64,000 bases of DNA from Akkermansia sp. GTDB taxonomy: Bacteria > Verrucomicrobiota > Verrucomicrobiia > Verrucomicrobiales > Akkermansiaceae. This document shows positions 14,777 through 23,511 of the stretch, piece after piece; positions within the stretch are counted from its first letter, which is position 1; every line of letters starts with the position of its first letter. The stretch is taken from assembly GCA_017521405.1 (NCBI GenBank), contig JAFXCP010000021.1:62001-126000 (forward strand), read 5' to 3'. Position numbers and translations under genes: made by a program. The notes under the pieces are model-generated. The model saw only the letters and a list, made by a program, of their open reading frames with translations, had not been told where the DNA came from and did no database searches.

Positions 14777-16651
14777 ATGTCTCAAAGGTCTGACTTCCTC
14801 GAGCAACGCACAGCTGTAACATTCGTTGATTTATTTGCCGGAGCTGGTGGCATCAGCGAGGGTTTCTTACAGGCATACACAGAAAAAAAGTATTTTGACT
14901 TTATTCTTGCCTCTGACATTAATGAAAATTGTGAATTAACTCATGAGGTTAGATATAACGAACAACTCGGCATCGATTTGAAGTTTATATGTCAGGACAT
15001 CATGGAGGATAGCTTCCTTGAGAACCTGAGGAAGGAGATAGGGGACACCATAGTAGATGTTGTTACGGGCGGACCAAGTTGCCAATCCTTCAGCCTTTCG
15101 GGAAGACGACGAAAATTTGATAAGAGAGATGACCTGTTCTATCACTATTTAAAAGTAATCAGATTCCTTAGACCAAAATACTTCGTCATGGAGAATGTCA
15201 AGGGCATTTTAACTAAGGATAAGGGGCGAATTAAAGAGCGAATTTTGAAAGAAATACGTTCCATTGTGGATATCCATAAAGTACCCAAGCTTTATACCTT
15301 CATACAATCTGAACTAACCGAACTTGATCCTTTTCAACGAAGTATTTATTTAGTCAAACTGGATATCGAAACAACGGAGCAAGAGAACAAAGAAAATTAT
15401 CGCGATTTATATTTCTCGATGCTACAAGAGCGTTTCAAAGAGATTACAAGAACCATTGACTATAAAATTAGCAAATCGAATTCTTCTGTCAACTCTGTAA
15501 GGCACGGACTGGCTCTTATGAGGCAGAATAAAATGAGAGAGCAAATTAAAACACGCACCATACAGCTCAAAACTAAGACCGATTTAGATAATGATATATA
15601 CATCGATAGAATGAATGATTTTATCGATTTCATATCCGATTCTTCAATCATAGAAAAAATCGTTACTGCACTTGAACATATGAAATCCATAACAGGTAAT
15701 CCTACATTGATTTCATTGCTTCAATGGTCTCTTAATTTGTATGTGAAGTCGGTTGATGAATGTTTTGATGACTTAGGTTTATATGCTCAACACGAAGGAA
15801 AATTTGCCCAGTTATCCGCCATTCTTAATGAAGTCCGTCTATACAACATAGCAAAACCTATGGTTCTCAATTCTGCTGATTATGGGGTACCGCAAAATCG
15901 CGAACGAGTCGTGTTTATCGGTTGCCGTAATGACCAGAAGTTGATTTCTTCTATTCCTGCCACAGTTACTCCGGATCAAAAGGTGTCCGTATATGAAGCT
16001 TTGTGGGATTTAGACTTTATAGGCAATGGGGAAGAAATAACGAAGTACAAGACAATCAAGCCCAAGGCAAAATATGCTAGTATGCTTCGGAAGCGAGGCC
16101 GTGACGGCATTCCGACTGACCATGGAAAACTATATTCTGAATGGCAAAAACATGGACGATTGGGACATCGTTTTATTTTTGAAAAAGCCCCTTTTTATGT
16201 GCGAGACAAAGCAGCGTTAGCATCACCTTTACTACATCGCTATGAAACGCTTCACAACCATCAGACAAGTGTGCAAAAAGAATTGGTAAGGCAAAGGTTG
16301 GAAGTAATAGCAAGATGTGGTGATTATAATGAACAAACGAAGAAGGTATTAAAAAGCCAAGGCCTTGATTCAGACAAACGCAATTATAACGTTCTTAACC
16401 CCGAGACTCAAAGTCCCACGGTTATGACAATGCCTGATGACTTTATTCATTATTCTGCATATCGAGCTCTTACAGTCCGAGAAATGGCACGTTTGCAATC
16501 GTTCGATGACGCATTTGTATTCCAAGGAAAAAGGAGTACTGGGGGAGATAAGAGGAAAGTTGAAATTCCCCAGTATACTCTTGTTGGAAACGCAGTTCCT
16601 CCTTTAATGGCCCGAGCCATTGCTCAGTCAATTCTAGAAAATATACACTAA
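14777..16651 (+). CDS. Type II DNA (cytosine-5) methyltransferase
   Basis: A 624-residue m5C methyltransferase. Motif I is VDLFAGAGG (17-25), motif IV is GGPSCQSFS with catalytic Cys102, motif VI is ENVKG, motif VIII is QNRERVVFIG, and motifs IX/X are VREMARLQSF and LVGNAVPP near the C-terminus, so the enzyme should be active. It is far longer than the usual 320-420 aa. About 240 charged residues are inserted between motifs VI and VIII, in addition to the normal recognition domain after VIII. It protects host DNA from the nuclease encoded 10 bp downstream. Low GC contrasts with the neighbours and supports transfer. Confidence 0.93.
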   Translation: MSQRSDFLEQRTAVTFVDLFAGAGGISEGFLQAYTEKKYFDFILASDINENCELTHEVRYNEQLGIDLKFICQDIMEDSFLENLRKEIGDTIVDVVTGGPSCQSFSLSGRRRKFDKRDDLFYHYLKVIRFLRPKYFVMENVKGILTKDKGRIKERILKEIRSIVDIHKVPKLYTFIQSELTELDPFQRSIYLVKLDIETTEQENKENYRDLYFSMLQERFKEITRTIDYKISKSNSSVNSVRHGLALMRQNKMREQIKTRTIQLKTKTDLDNDIYIDRMNDFIDFISDSSIIEKIVTALEHMKSITGNPTLISLLQWSLNLYVKSVDECFDDLGLYAQHEGKFAQLSAILNEVRLYNIAKPMVLNSADYGVPQNRERVVFIGCRNDQKLISSIPATVTPDQKVSVYEALWDLDFIGNGEEITKYKTIKPKAKYASMLRKRGRDGIPTDHGKLYSEWQKHGRLGHRFIFEKAPFYVRDKAALASPLLHRYETLHNHQTSVQKELVRQRLEVIARCGDYNEQTKKVLKSQGLDSDKRNYNVLNPETQSPTVMTMPDDFIHYSAYRALTVREMARLQSFDDAFVFQGKRSTGGDKRKVEIPQYTLVGNAVPPLMARAIAQSILENIH

Positions 16652-16661
16652 GGGCTTACCC

Positions 16662-17840
16662 ATGATACACATGCGTAAATTTACTTCAGTAGAAGAATCC
16701 AGACTTAAAGTTCTCACTAAGAAGGGAATTTCGTATACACTTGTTCATATTACGGCAACAGGATTTCAAAAATCGATTCTCGATGCAACTGAACCCATGC
16801 GTGAGTATTTTTTGGAAAACAACATTCACGATTACGAACGACAGAAACAGGGCACATCAAGCAAAGTTCAGATTAAAACAAAAATCTTAACAGACAAAGA
16901 AGAAATCCATACTGCAACTTCGTTTTATCGACCAGAGACGAAAAAGGGAGACCCGCGCTTGTGGGTATGCGATGTAAAAAAATATTGTTCTCCTAACGAC
17001 ATTCTTGCTTTCACTTTTTTTGATGATTTCCTTTATGTATTGAACATAACGAAATTAGATATTATCGCAAACTACGATAGCATCTATGCAAATCCAATTA
17101 AAGACCTGATTTGTGAGATAGAAAAGAAATCAACATCGGTTGCAGATGAACTTCTTTCTAAGTTTAAAGTATTTGCCGACGAGTGGATTAGAATTGATGT
17201 TGAGGCTGATACTGGTATAGGTAGAACAATTGAGCGCCTGCTTGGAATTCCCATGAATTCGGCAAAAGAGCCGGATTACAAAGGGATTGAACTTAAATCC
17301 GCTCGCACCAAAACAACAAGAACTACCCTCTTTAGTAAAACTCCAGATTGGACAATAAGTGCCTGCAAAAGCACTCAGGATATCTTAAATAAATGCGGTT
17401 ACTTAACAGCAGATGGTCGCCTGTCATATCGCAACACTCTTGTCTGCAACATGCCAAACTCGCAAGGTTTATTCTTGCACATGAATGAAATCGATAGTTA
17501 TCTAGAAATTAGACAAAAACAGTCACTAATAAACTGTGATATAGCGGTTTGGCAACTAAAAACTTTGCACGAAACTCTAAGAAAGAAGCATGCAGAAACT
17601 TTTTGGATTGCTACTAACACAAGAAAAAATCATGAGTATACAGAGTTCAAGATTTCAAAAATAACTCACTCAAGAAAGCCAATTATAACCCAGTTTGATT
17701 ATATGCTGGAGCAAAGGCTGATTTCTGTAGATTTACTTCTGGGTCGAGGCAAGCATGGTGACACTTACGCTTTTAAATTAAAAAAAGGAGGAGTACCTTT
17801 ACTTTTCCCGGATTCTCGTGTTTATTCAATTTCTCATTAA
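16662..17840 (+). CDS. Type II restriction endonuclease, MvaI/BcnI family
   Basis: A 392-residue nuclease. The second half matches MvaI/BcnI (MutH-fold) enzymes: TGIGRTIERLLGI (about 184-196), then the catalytic D-x4-E-x-K pattern at Asp205, Glu210 and Lys212 in PDYKGIELKSARTK. The first 170 residues are an extra domain, not recognised. Known family members cut within CC(W/S)GG as monomers. The specificity here is only guessed to be related. It is cotranscribed with the methyltransferase (10-bp gap). A second start at Met4 is possible. No terminator is seen before the right repeat, so transcription may run on into yolD. Confidence 0.85.
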   Translation: MIHMRKFTSVEESRLKVLTKKGISYTLVHITATGFQKSILDATEPMREYFLENNIHDYERQKQGTSSKVQIKTKILTDKEEIHTATSFYRPETKKGDPRLWVCDVKKYCSPNDILAFTFFDDFLYVLNITKLDIIANYDSIYANPIKDLICEIEKKSTSVADELLSKFKVFADEWIRIDVEADTGIGRTIERLLGIPMNSAKEPDYKGIELKSARTKTTRTTLFSKTPDWTISACKSTQDILNKCGYLTADGRLSYRNTLVCNMPNSQGLFLHMNEIDSYLEIRQKQSLINCDIAVWQLKTLHETLRKKHAETFWIATNTRKNHEYTEFKISKITHSRKPIITQFDYMLEQRLISVDLLLGRGKHGDTYAFKLKKGGVPLLFPDSRVYSISH

Positions 17841-17939
17841 TGATTCCATTAGAAGCTGCTAATAAGATTATTTATACATAACAACTTCTGGAACATTTAA
17901 ATAAAAAACGCCCCAAACTCGAGTAATCCAACCTCCACC

Positions 17940-18119
17940 AATTCGGCAAAAACGCTATTCTCCGGGGAATGAACCTGGAAGATGGTGCCACCGCCCGCGA
18001 CCGTAACCGCCAAATAGGAGGCCACCAAGCATGAGTTCCCCCTACGACGATATTATCCACCTGCCCCGCCCCTCCTCCGCCCGGCCGAGGATGAGCATGG
18101 CCGAGCGCGCAGCCCAATT
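17940..18119 (+). repeat. Right copy of 180-bp direct repeat (target duplication)
   Basis: Matches 14276-14455 with three mismatches. It carries a detached copy of the last 95 bp of the polymerase gene followed by the intact start of the yolD-like gene. Confidence 0.95.
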
Positions 18120-18444
18120 TTCCCCTTTTGCAGCCCTTTCCGGGCACAGTGCCGCGATTGCCGAAACGGCTCGACTCACCGAGGCTCGCCCGAGCCCCGA
18201 TGAGGCTTGCCTACAGGATATCAATCGGCTGTTGCAGGAGGCCGCACTTCCGCCACGGCCGCGCATCCGCATCCGATACTTCCGCCCGGATGCTCGCAAG
18301 AGCGGTGGTGCCTGTGTGGAACACACGGGGCATATTCGCAAACTTCTTCCGGCGGAGCAGCTCATTCTCATGCAGGATGGCACCCGCATCCCTATGAATG
18401 ATGTATTCTCCGCAGAACTACTCGAGGCTTCCCCTTTCGGTTAG
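18031..18444 (+). CDS. YolD-like protein, partner of Y-family polymerase
   Basis: A 137-residue protein of the YolD-like family. The marks are [34 protein letters not shown] and [10 protein letters not shown], then a C-terminal beta region with [20 protein letters not shown] and [20 protein letters not shown]. These proteins are encoded beside UvrX/YqjW polymerases and are thought to act with them in SOS mutagenesis. Here it is separated from its polymerase by the restriction-modification insert but kept intact by the 180-bp duplication. It keeps the AGGAGG-like site of the duplicated polymerase tail but has lost translational coupling to it. Confidence 0.88.
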   Translation: MSSPYDDIIHLPRPSSARPRMSMAERAAQFSPFAALSGHSAAIAETARLTEARPSPDEACLQDINRLLQEAALPPRPRIRIRYFRPDARKSGGACVEHTGHIRKLLPAEQLILMQDGTRIPMNDVFSAELLEASPFG

Positions 18445-18446
18445 GC

Positions 18447-18475
18447 TTGAAAAAGAGGGAAAAATCTGCTAGTAT
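18447..18475 (+). promoter_or_regulatory. Promoter of pyrC operon
   Basis: TTGAAA (18447-18452), 17 bp, TAGTAT (18470-18475). The ATG at 18483 is 7 nt away, so the transcript should be leaderless. Confidence 0.65.
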
Positions 18476-18482
18476 CGCGCCT

Positions 18483-19490
18483 ATGGAGATTACGCTCAAT
18501 TCACCGCTGGATATGCACCTGCACCTGCGGGATGGGGATATGCTGAAACTCACCGCCCCGCTTTCTGAGGATTTTGCAGGAGCCGTCATCATGCCGAACC
18601 TTGTGCCCCCGGTTACCACACCGGAGATGCTGCAAAGCTACTCCGCCCGCATTGAGCAAGCAATGAGCGGTACGCCTTTCTCCCGGTACATGACACTCTT
18701 CTTCACCCCGCTCGGGGAAAAGGAGCTGGAGGCGGCGCGGCATACTCCCGGATTCTTCGGGCTCAAGCTGTATCCGGCCGGCATCACCACTAACAGCGAA
18801 GGCGGCGTTTCCGACCTCGCCCGGGCGGACAAAACCTTCCGGCTCATGGAGGAAATGGGCATCCCCCTGCTGGTGCATGGAGAAAGCCATGGTTTCGTAA
18901 TGGACCGTGAGGCAGAATTTCTCCATACATACCGCCACTTGGCAGAAAAATATCCGGCGCTCAAATTGAGTATGGAGCATATTACCACAGCTGCAGCACT
19001 CCAACTGCTGGAGGAATACCCCAATGTGTGCGCCACCGTTACACTGCAACATCTGATTATCACGCTGGACGATGTGGCAGGCGGAGCTCTCAAGCCGCAC
19101 CTATTCTGCAAGCCCATAGCGAAGCGCCCGGAGGACCGGGACGCCCTGCTGCAAGCGGCACTTTCCGGGCACCCGAGATTGATGTTCGGCAGTGATTCTG
19201 CCCCGCACCCACGCTGCCGCAAGGAAGCCTGCGGCTGTGCAGCCGGTGTGTTCACAGCTCCGGTGGCACTGCCCAAACTGGCAGAGATTTTTGCCGCAGA
19301 AGGAGCATTGGACCATTTGCAGGATTTCGTTTCCGGCAATGCCTGCCGCTTCTACGGATTAACCCCGCAAGCCAGGAAAATCACCCTCCGGGATACGCCC
19401 ATGCAGGTTCCCGCAGCATACCGCAGTTATGGGGAGGAAGTGGTGCCCATGTACGCAGGGGAAAGCATCGGCTGGAGCGTAGTGCGCTAA
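18483..19490 (+). CDS. pyrC: Dihydroorotase, class II
   Basis: A 335-residue dihydroorotase (carbamoyl-aspartate to dihydroorotate, pyrimidine synthesis). Metal-site motifs are [11 protein letters not shown] near the N-terminus (HxHxR), KLYPAG (the carboxylated Lys region), LLVHGE, and the Asp-containing FGSDSAPHP. Length fits the E. coli type. The frame is open upstream, but the chosen ATG follows the promoter directly and begins the family homology. It is the first gene of a run of five closely spaced genes ending at the terminator at 21692-21722. Confidence 0.93.
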   Translation: MEITLNSPLDMHLHLRDGDMLKLTAPLSEDFAGAVIMPNLVPPVTTPEMLQSYSARIEQAMSGTPFSRYMTLFFTPLGEKELEAARHTPGFFGLKLYPAGITTNSEGGVSDLARADKTFRLMEEMGIPLLVHGESHGFVMDREAEFLHTYRHLAEKYPALKLSMEHITTAAALQLLEEYPNVCATVTLQHLIITLDDVAGGALKPHLFCKPIAKRPEDRDALLQAALSGHPRLMFGSDSAPHPRCRKEACGCAAGVFTAPVALPKLAEIFAAEGALDHLQDFVSGNACRFYGLTPQARKITLRDTPMQVPAAYRSYGEEVVPMYAGESIGWSVVR

Positions 19491-19502
19491 TGGCCCAACA
19501 CC

Positions 19503-19796
19503 ATGGAGAACGTCCCCATACCCACGGCCGAAGATTTGTGCACGCTGCTGGCAGATATTGCAGGCACGCATATGCCCTACGGCATGTACGGACCGGCTAA
19601 ATTCCCCCCGCACGGATGCCCGCTCATGGATTTACCCACGGAGTATCTGGACTGGTTCTGGCAACGAGGCTGGCCTAAAGGCAAGCTGGGCAGGCTTATG
19701 GAGCAAACGCTTCTGATTAAAAACAGTGGCTTGGACCACCTCTTCACCCCCTTCCGGGATGCCGCCGGCGGGCGCCGCAAGTACCCTCGTTCCTGA
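19503..19796 (+). CDS. DUF3820 family protein
   Basis: A 97-residue protein matching DUF3820: MPYGMYGP, then LMDLPTEYLDWFWQRGWPKG and KLGRLMEQTLLIKNSGLDHL. Family members are small proteins of unknown molecular function, sometimes labelled quorum-sensing-regulated virulence factors. It sits 12 bp after pyrC and 20 bp before menA, inside the operon. It has no signal peptide, so it is probably cytosolic. Confidence 0.85.
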   Translation: MENVPIPTAEDLCTLLADIAGTHMPYGMYGPAKFPPHGCPLMDLPTEYLDWFWQRGWPKGKLGRLMEQTLLIKNSGLDHLFTPFRDAAGGRRKYPRS

Positions 19797-19816
19797 TTTT
19801 CTTCTTCCTCACACAT

Positions 19817-20725
19817 ATGCCTTCTCTCAAATCCATTTTTTTGGCGGCACGCCCCAAGACCCTCCCGGCAGGCATCGTTGCCGTGTGGGCCGGATGCCTG
19901 ATTGTATGGAAATTCCAACAGCATCTGCCGGAAACAGGTATACGGCTGGATTGGATGCTGGCGGTATACACACTGCTCTCCTGCATGTGCATTCAAATTG
20001 CCTGTAATTTCTTTAACGACTCCATCGACGCAACTAAAAATGCCGATACGGATAAGCGCCAAGGCCCCCGGCGCATAACGGCCAGCGGAGAGATGAGCCC
20101 TCTGGCAGTAAAACTCTGGGGGTGTGTTTTTTTGGGTGGGGCCGCGCTTTTCGGCATCCCTCTCATACTGGCGCAAGGCTGGCCGGTACTGCTCATTGGC
20201 ATACCCAGCATGTTTTTTGCCTATGGATACACAGGCGGGCCTTGGCCACTGGCCTACCATGGTTTAGGGGAGCTGTTTGTTTTGCTTTTTTTCGGTTTGG
20301 TGGCTGTGGCCGGCACAGTTTTTGTACAAATCGGCTGGCACCCGGGCTATATGGAAATATACGCCGCAGCTTTCATTATCGGCATTCAATGCGGGCTGCT
20401 TTCCTGCCTGCTGATTGAGGTAAACAACATCCGCGACCGCAAGGAGGATGCCACCACCGGCAAACGCACTCTGGCCGTACGCTTGGGGGATAAACGCGCC
20501 CGCGGTCTGGCCTCCGCCTTTCTGCTGGCACCCTATGTAACTCTGCGCCAAACCGCATTTTTTCTGCCGGGCTTTCAGTGGAATCTCTGCTGGCTGGCCG
20601 CTATTATTGCCGGAGGCTTTATCCTGCTAAAGCTCCACACCATGCCGGCCAATCGTAAAATGAATATGCTGCTGGGACTCTCCTCCCTGCACATGGTTCT
20701 CTTCCTACTGGCACTCACCATCTGA
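19817..20725 (+). CDS. menA: 1,4-dihydroxy-2-naphthoate prenyltransferase
   Basis: A 302-residue UbiA-superfamily membrane enzyme that attaches the polyprenyl chain in menaquinone synthesis. It has about eight hydrophobic segments. The two Asp-rich Mg-diphosphate sites are visible: NFFNDSIDATKNADTD (NxxxD) and EVNNIRDRKEDATTGKRTLAVRLG. The N-terminal AARPKTLPAGI is typical of MenA, as opposed to UbiA. It ends 15 bp before a lipoprotein gene in the same operon. Confidence 0.92.
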   Translation: MPSLKSIFLAARPKTLPAGIVAVWAGCLIVWKFQQHLPETGIRLDWMLAVYTLLSCMCIQIACNFFNDSIDATKNADTDKRQGPRRITASGEMSPLAVKLWGCVFLGGAALFGIPLILAQGWPVLLIGIPSMFFAYGYTGGPWPLAYHGLGELFVLLFFGLVAVAGTVFVQIGWHPGYMEIYAAAFIIGIQCGLLSCLLIEVNNIRDRKEDATTGKRTLAVRLGDKRARGLASAFLLAPYVTLRQTAFFLPGFQWNLCWLAAIIAGGFILLKLHTMPANRKMNMLLGLSSLHMVLFLLALTI

Positions 20726-20740
20726 TTTACATGCCGCCCC

Positions 20741-21223
20741 ATGATTCGAGCCCTTACCACATCGCTTCTTTTCCTGCTACTGACCTCTTGCCACCTGCTG
20801 CAAAGAGAGAAAATCGAAATATCCACTTTCAATGAAGGGAAGGATGTAACTCTACGTTCTCCGGACACCATTGCCCAGTTCGAGCAGCTCATGGAAAGCG
20901 TGGCCTCGCCGGATAATATCTATAACATGCCGGAAACACCCGCTACGGAGGAGGAGGAATCCGAACTGCCCGGCCGCCCTATCCTTTCCGGCTATGCCCA
21001 TATGATACAGCCGGTTCTCTCCGTTTCCCGCAAAGGTAAAAAACAGGAGTATTATTACCATATCGACCGCCATGCGGATGGTACCTACTTTACCGACCTC
21101 GATAAAGGCAGCGATAATTACTTCATCTCCCCGGCCATGGCGGAGGAAATTAACGATTTCCTCCAGCAGAACGGCGGGGATCCTCACACCCATTACCTTC
21201 CCCTCCCCGAGTTCAACCACTAA
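20741..21223 (+). CDS. Lipoprotein, unknown
   Basis: A 160-residue predicted lipoprotein. The N-terminus MIRALTTSLLFLLLTSC carries a lipobox (LLTSC, Cys17). The rest is acidic and polar without recognised domains. The Glu-rich stretch PATEEEESELP separates two halves, and the second half (YYYHIDRHADGTYFTDLDKG) may form a small beta-fold. It is cotranscribed with menA and the thioesterase. No homologous family is known to me. Confidence 0.75.
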   Translation: MIRALTTSLLFLLLTSCHLLQREKIEISTFNEGKDVTLRSPDTIAQFEQLMESVASPDNIYNMPETPATEEEESELPGRPILSGYAHMIQPVLSVSRKGKKQEYYYHIDRHADGTYFTDLDKGSDNYFISPAMAEEINDFLQQNGGDPHTHYLPLPEFNH

Positions 21224-21237
21224 ACCCACCACACACC

Positions 21238-21666
21238 GTGAAAAATCCTCAGTTCACCTTAAATTACAGTGTAATGTACTACGATACCGATTGCGGCGGC
21301 GTGGTACATAATCTGGCTTACCTGCGCTGGGTGGAAGAATGCCGTACCAAGATGGCTCCGCACATCGGCATCGACTATGTAACCCTAGCCCGGCAGGATT
21401 GCCACCTTGTGCTGGTAAGCCACGAGGTGCAGTACAAATCCCCCGCCTTTATGGCGGATGAGATGAAAATACTGGGCTGGGTGGAAAAGGTGGAAAAATC
21501 CTGTTTCTACTGCCGCTTCCAAATTCGCCGTGCGGAAGACAATCGGCTCTGCGTAACCGTGCGGCAACGGCTGGCACTGGTGCAAATGCCCAAGGGGCGG
21601 CCCCAGCGCATCCCTGCTGAGTGGTATGCCTGCCAAGCTCCGGCAGAGGACCTGCTGGACGACTAA
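21238..21666 (+). CDS. Acyl-CoA thioesterase, YbgC/4HBT hot-dog family
   Basis: A 142-residue hot-dog-fold thioesterase. The active-site stretch YDTDCGGVVHNLAYLRWVEECR (about residues 14-35) contains the conserved Asp of 4-hydroxybenzoyl-CoA/YbgC-type enzymes. Length is normal. The start is GTG at 21238, 14 bp after the preceding stop. It is the last gene of the pyrC operon, followed by a clear terminator. In the company of menA it could be the DHNA-CoA thioesterase that supplies the MenA substrate, an inference from context. Confidence 0.88.
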   Translation: MKNPQFTLNYSVMYYDTDCGGVVHNLAYLRWVEECRTKMAPHIGIDYVTLARQDCHLVLVSHEVQYKSPAFMADEMKILGWVEKVEKSCFYCRFQIRRAEDNRLCVTVRQRLALVQMPKGRPQRIPAEWYACQAPAEDLLDD

Positions 21667-21691
21667 AGGAACATACCCAAGCCTCCTTTAC

Positions 21692-21722
21692 GCCCTATCC
21701 GTTTACAGGATAGGGCTTTTTC
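21692..21722 (+). terminator. Terminator of pyrC-thioesterase operon
   Basis: A 9-bp stem (21692-21700 with 21708-21716) followed by six T. Confidence 0.92.
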
Positions 21723-21746
21723 CTTACTCCACCCCTCACTTTAGGC

Positions 21747-21775
21747 TGGAAAAACACGCCCCGGCACCGTATAAT
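21747..21775 (+). promoter_or_regulatory. Promoter of fumarase gene
   Basis: TGGAAA (21747-21752), 17 bp, TATAAT (21770-21775), 10 nt before the ATG, so the leader is only a few nucleotides. Confidence 0.6.
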
Positions 21776-21785
21776 AACCTGCGTT

Positions 21786-23435
21786 ATGGCAACACCTCCC
21801 TTTGTCTACCAAGAAATGTTCCCCATGGGGGAAGATACAACAAAATACCGCCTGCTCACAAAGGACTACGTTAGCGTGAGCGAATTTGAGGGCAAGCCCA
21901 TGCTCAAGGTTGAGCCGGAAGGTCTGCGCCTGCTGGCAGAAACCGCTTGGCACGATGTGGCTTTCTACCTCCGCCCGGAACACCTGAAGATGGTACGCGA
22001 TATCCTGACGGACCCGGAAGCCTCCGAAAATGACAAGAGTGTTGCCCTGACTATGCTCCGCAATGCCGAAGTGGCAGCCCAAGGCGTACTTCCCCTTTGC
22101 CAGGACACCGGCACAGCCATCTGCGTGGGTAAGAAAGGCCAGCAGGTATGGACCGGCTTTAACGATGCGGAATACATCTCCCGCGGAGCATACGATTGCT
22201 ACACAAAAAACAACCTGCGCTACTCCCAAAACGTGGCTCTGGATATGTACAAAGAAATCAACACCCGCACCAACCTGCCGGCTCAGATTGATCTCTTCGC
22301 AACGGACCATGGGATGGAGTACGATTTCCTCTTCATTGCCAAGGGTGGCGGCTCCGCCAACAAAACCTACCTCTACCAAGAAACCAAGGCACTGCTGAAT
22401 CCCACCAGCCTCAAAAAATTCATGGTGCAGAAGATGAGCACCCTCGGAACCGCAGCTTGCCCGCCTTACCATGTGGCCTTCGTGGTGGGTGGCACCAGTG
22501 CGGAACTCTGCCTCAAAACGGTGAAACTGGCCTCCACCAAGTACTACGATGCACTGCCCACCAGCGGCAACGAACATGGCCGCGCCTTCCGCGATGTAGA
22601 ACTGGAGAATGAGTTGAAGAAAGAAGCCGAAAAACTCGGGCTGGGTGCCCAGTTCGGCGGCAAAGCCTTTGCCTTGGATGTACGTGTGGTGCGCTTGCCC
22701 CGCCATGGTGCATCCTGCCCGGTAGCCTTGGGTGTTTCCTGCTCCGCAGACCGCAATGCCAAGGCTAAAATTACCCCGGAGGGTATCTTTATCGAAGAGC
22801 TGGAGTATGATCCCGGCAAGTATATCCCCGCCGAGTTCCGCGAAACTAAGAGCGAAGGTGTGCCGATTGACTTGGATCGTCCCATGAAGGAGGTTCTGGC
22901 AGAGCTTACCAAATACCCGGTTAAGACCCGCCTTTCCCTCACCGGCACCATCATTGTGGGACGTGATATTGCCCATGCCAAGCTCAAAGAGCTGCTGGAT
23001 GCCGGCAAGGAACTGCCCCAGTACATTAAGGACCACCCGATTTACTATGCCGGGCCCGCCAAGACTCCCGAGGGTTACGCCTCCGGCTCCTTTGGTCCCA
23101 CCACGGCAGGCCGTATGGATTCTTATGTGGAGCTTTTCCAGAGCAACGGCGGCAGCATGATTATGATTGCCAAGGGCAACCGCGACCAGTGCGTTACCGA
23201 TTCCTGCCAAAAATACGGCGGCTTCTATCTGGGCTCCATTGGCGGTGTAGCGGCCGATTTGGCAAAGAACTGCATCACCTCCATCGAATGCGTGGAATAC
23301 CCGGAACTGGGTATGGAAGCCATCTGGAAGATTACCGTTAAAGACTTCCCGGCTTACATCCTCGTGGATGATAAGGGCAATGACTTCTTTGCCGACATCC
23401 GTGCCAACTGGGCTTGCCCGGCCTGTGCCCACTAA
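21786..23435 (+). CDS. Fumarate hydratase, class I (iron-sulfur)
   Basis: A 549-residue class I fumarase, equivalent to FumA/FumB, interconverting fumarate and malate. Marks are [17 protein letters not shown] (Cys105, cluster ligand), [23 protein letters not shown] (second Cys) and [15 protein letters not shown] (third Cys region), plus the C-terminal swivel part [22 protein letters not shown] and [29 protein letters not shown]. The oxygen-sensitive cluster enzyme suits an anaerobe that makes succinate/propionate. It has its own promoter and the following gene is cdsA. Confidence 0.95.
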   Translation: MATPPFVYQEMFPMGEDTTKYRLLTKDYVSVSEFEGKPMLKVEPEGLRLLAETAWHDVAFYLRPEHLKMVRDILTDPEASENDKSVALTMLRNAEVAAQGVLPLCQDTGTAICVGKKGQQVWTGFNDAEYISRGAYDCYTKNNLRYSQNVALDMYKEINTRTNLPAQIDLFATDHGMEYDFLFIAKGGGSANKTYLYQETKALLNPTSLKKFMVQKMSTLGTAACPPYHVAFVVGGTSAELCLKTVKLASTKYYDALPTSGNEHGRAFRDVELENELKKEAEKLGLGAQFGGKAFALDVRVVRLPRHGASCPVALGVSCSADRNAKAKITPEGIFIEELEYDPGKYIPAEFRETKSEGVPIDLDRPMKEVLAELTKYPVKTRLSLTGTIIVGRDIAHAKLKELLDAGKELPQYIKDHPIYYAGPAKTPEGYASGSFGPTTAGRMDSYVELFQSNGGSMIMIAKGNRDQCVTDSCQKYGGFYLGSIGGVAADLAKNCITSIECVEYPELGMEAIWKITVKDFPAYILVDDKGNDFFADIRANWACPACAH

Positions 23436-23511
23436 TTTCCTACCCCATGGCAGGGCGGAACCCCGGGCTTCCGCCCTGCCTGTCCACCCCCATCTCCCAT
23501 ATACCTCAGCC

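Larger units (their letters stand above)
14456..17939 (+). mobile_element. Restriction-modification insertion island
   Basis: A 3484-bp AT-rich block carries a C5 methyltransferase and an MvaI/BcnI-type endonuclease. It is inserted between polymerase and yolD-like genes and flanked by 180-bp direct repeats. No transposase, integrase or terminal inverted repeats are seen. Base use is clearly lower in GC than in the surrounding genes, a sign of recent transfer. The layout matches insertion with long target duplication, known for restriction-modification gene complexes. Confidence 0.85.

Noticed and set aside
14456-17939. Insertion by a transposon or integron
   Set aside because: No transposase or integrase, no terminal inverted repeats and no tRNA att site. 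A 180-bp duplication is far longer than transposon target duplications.
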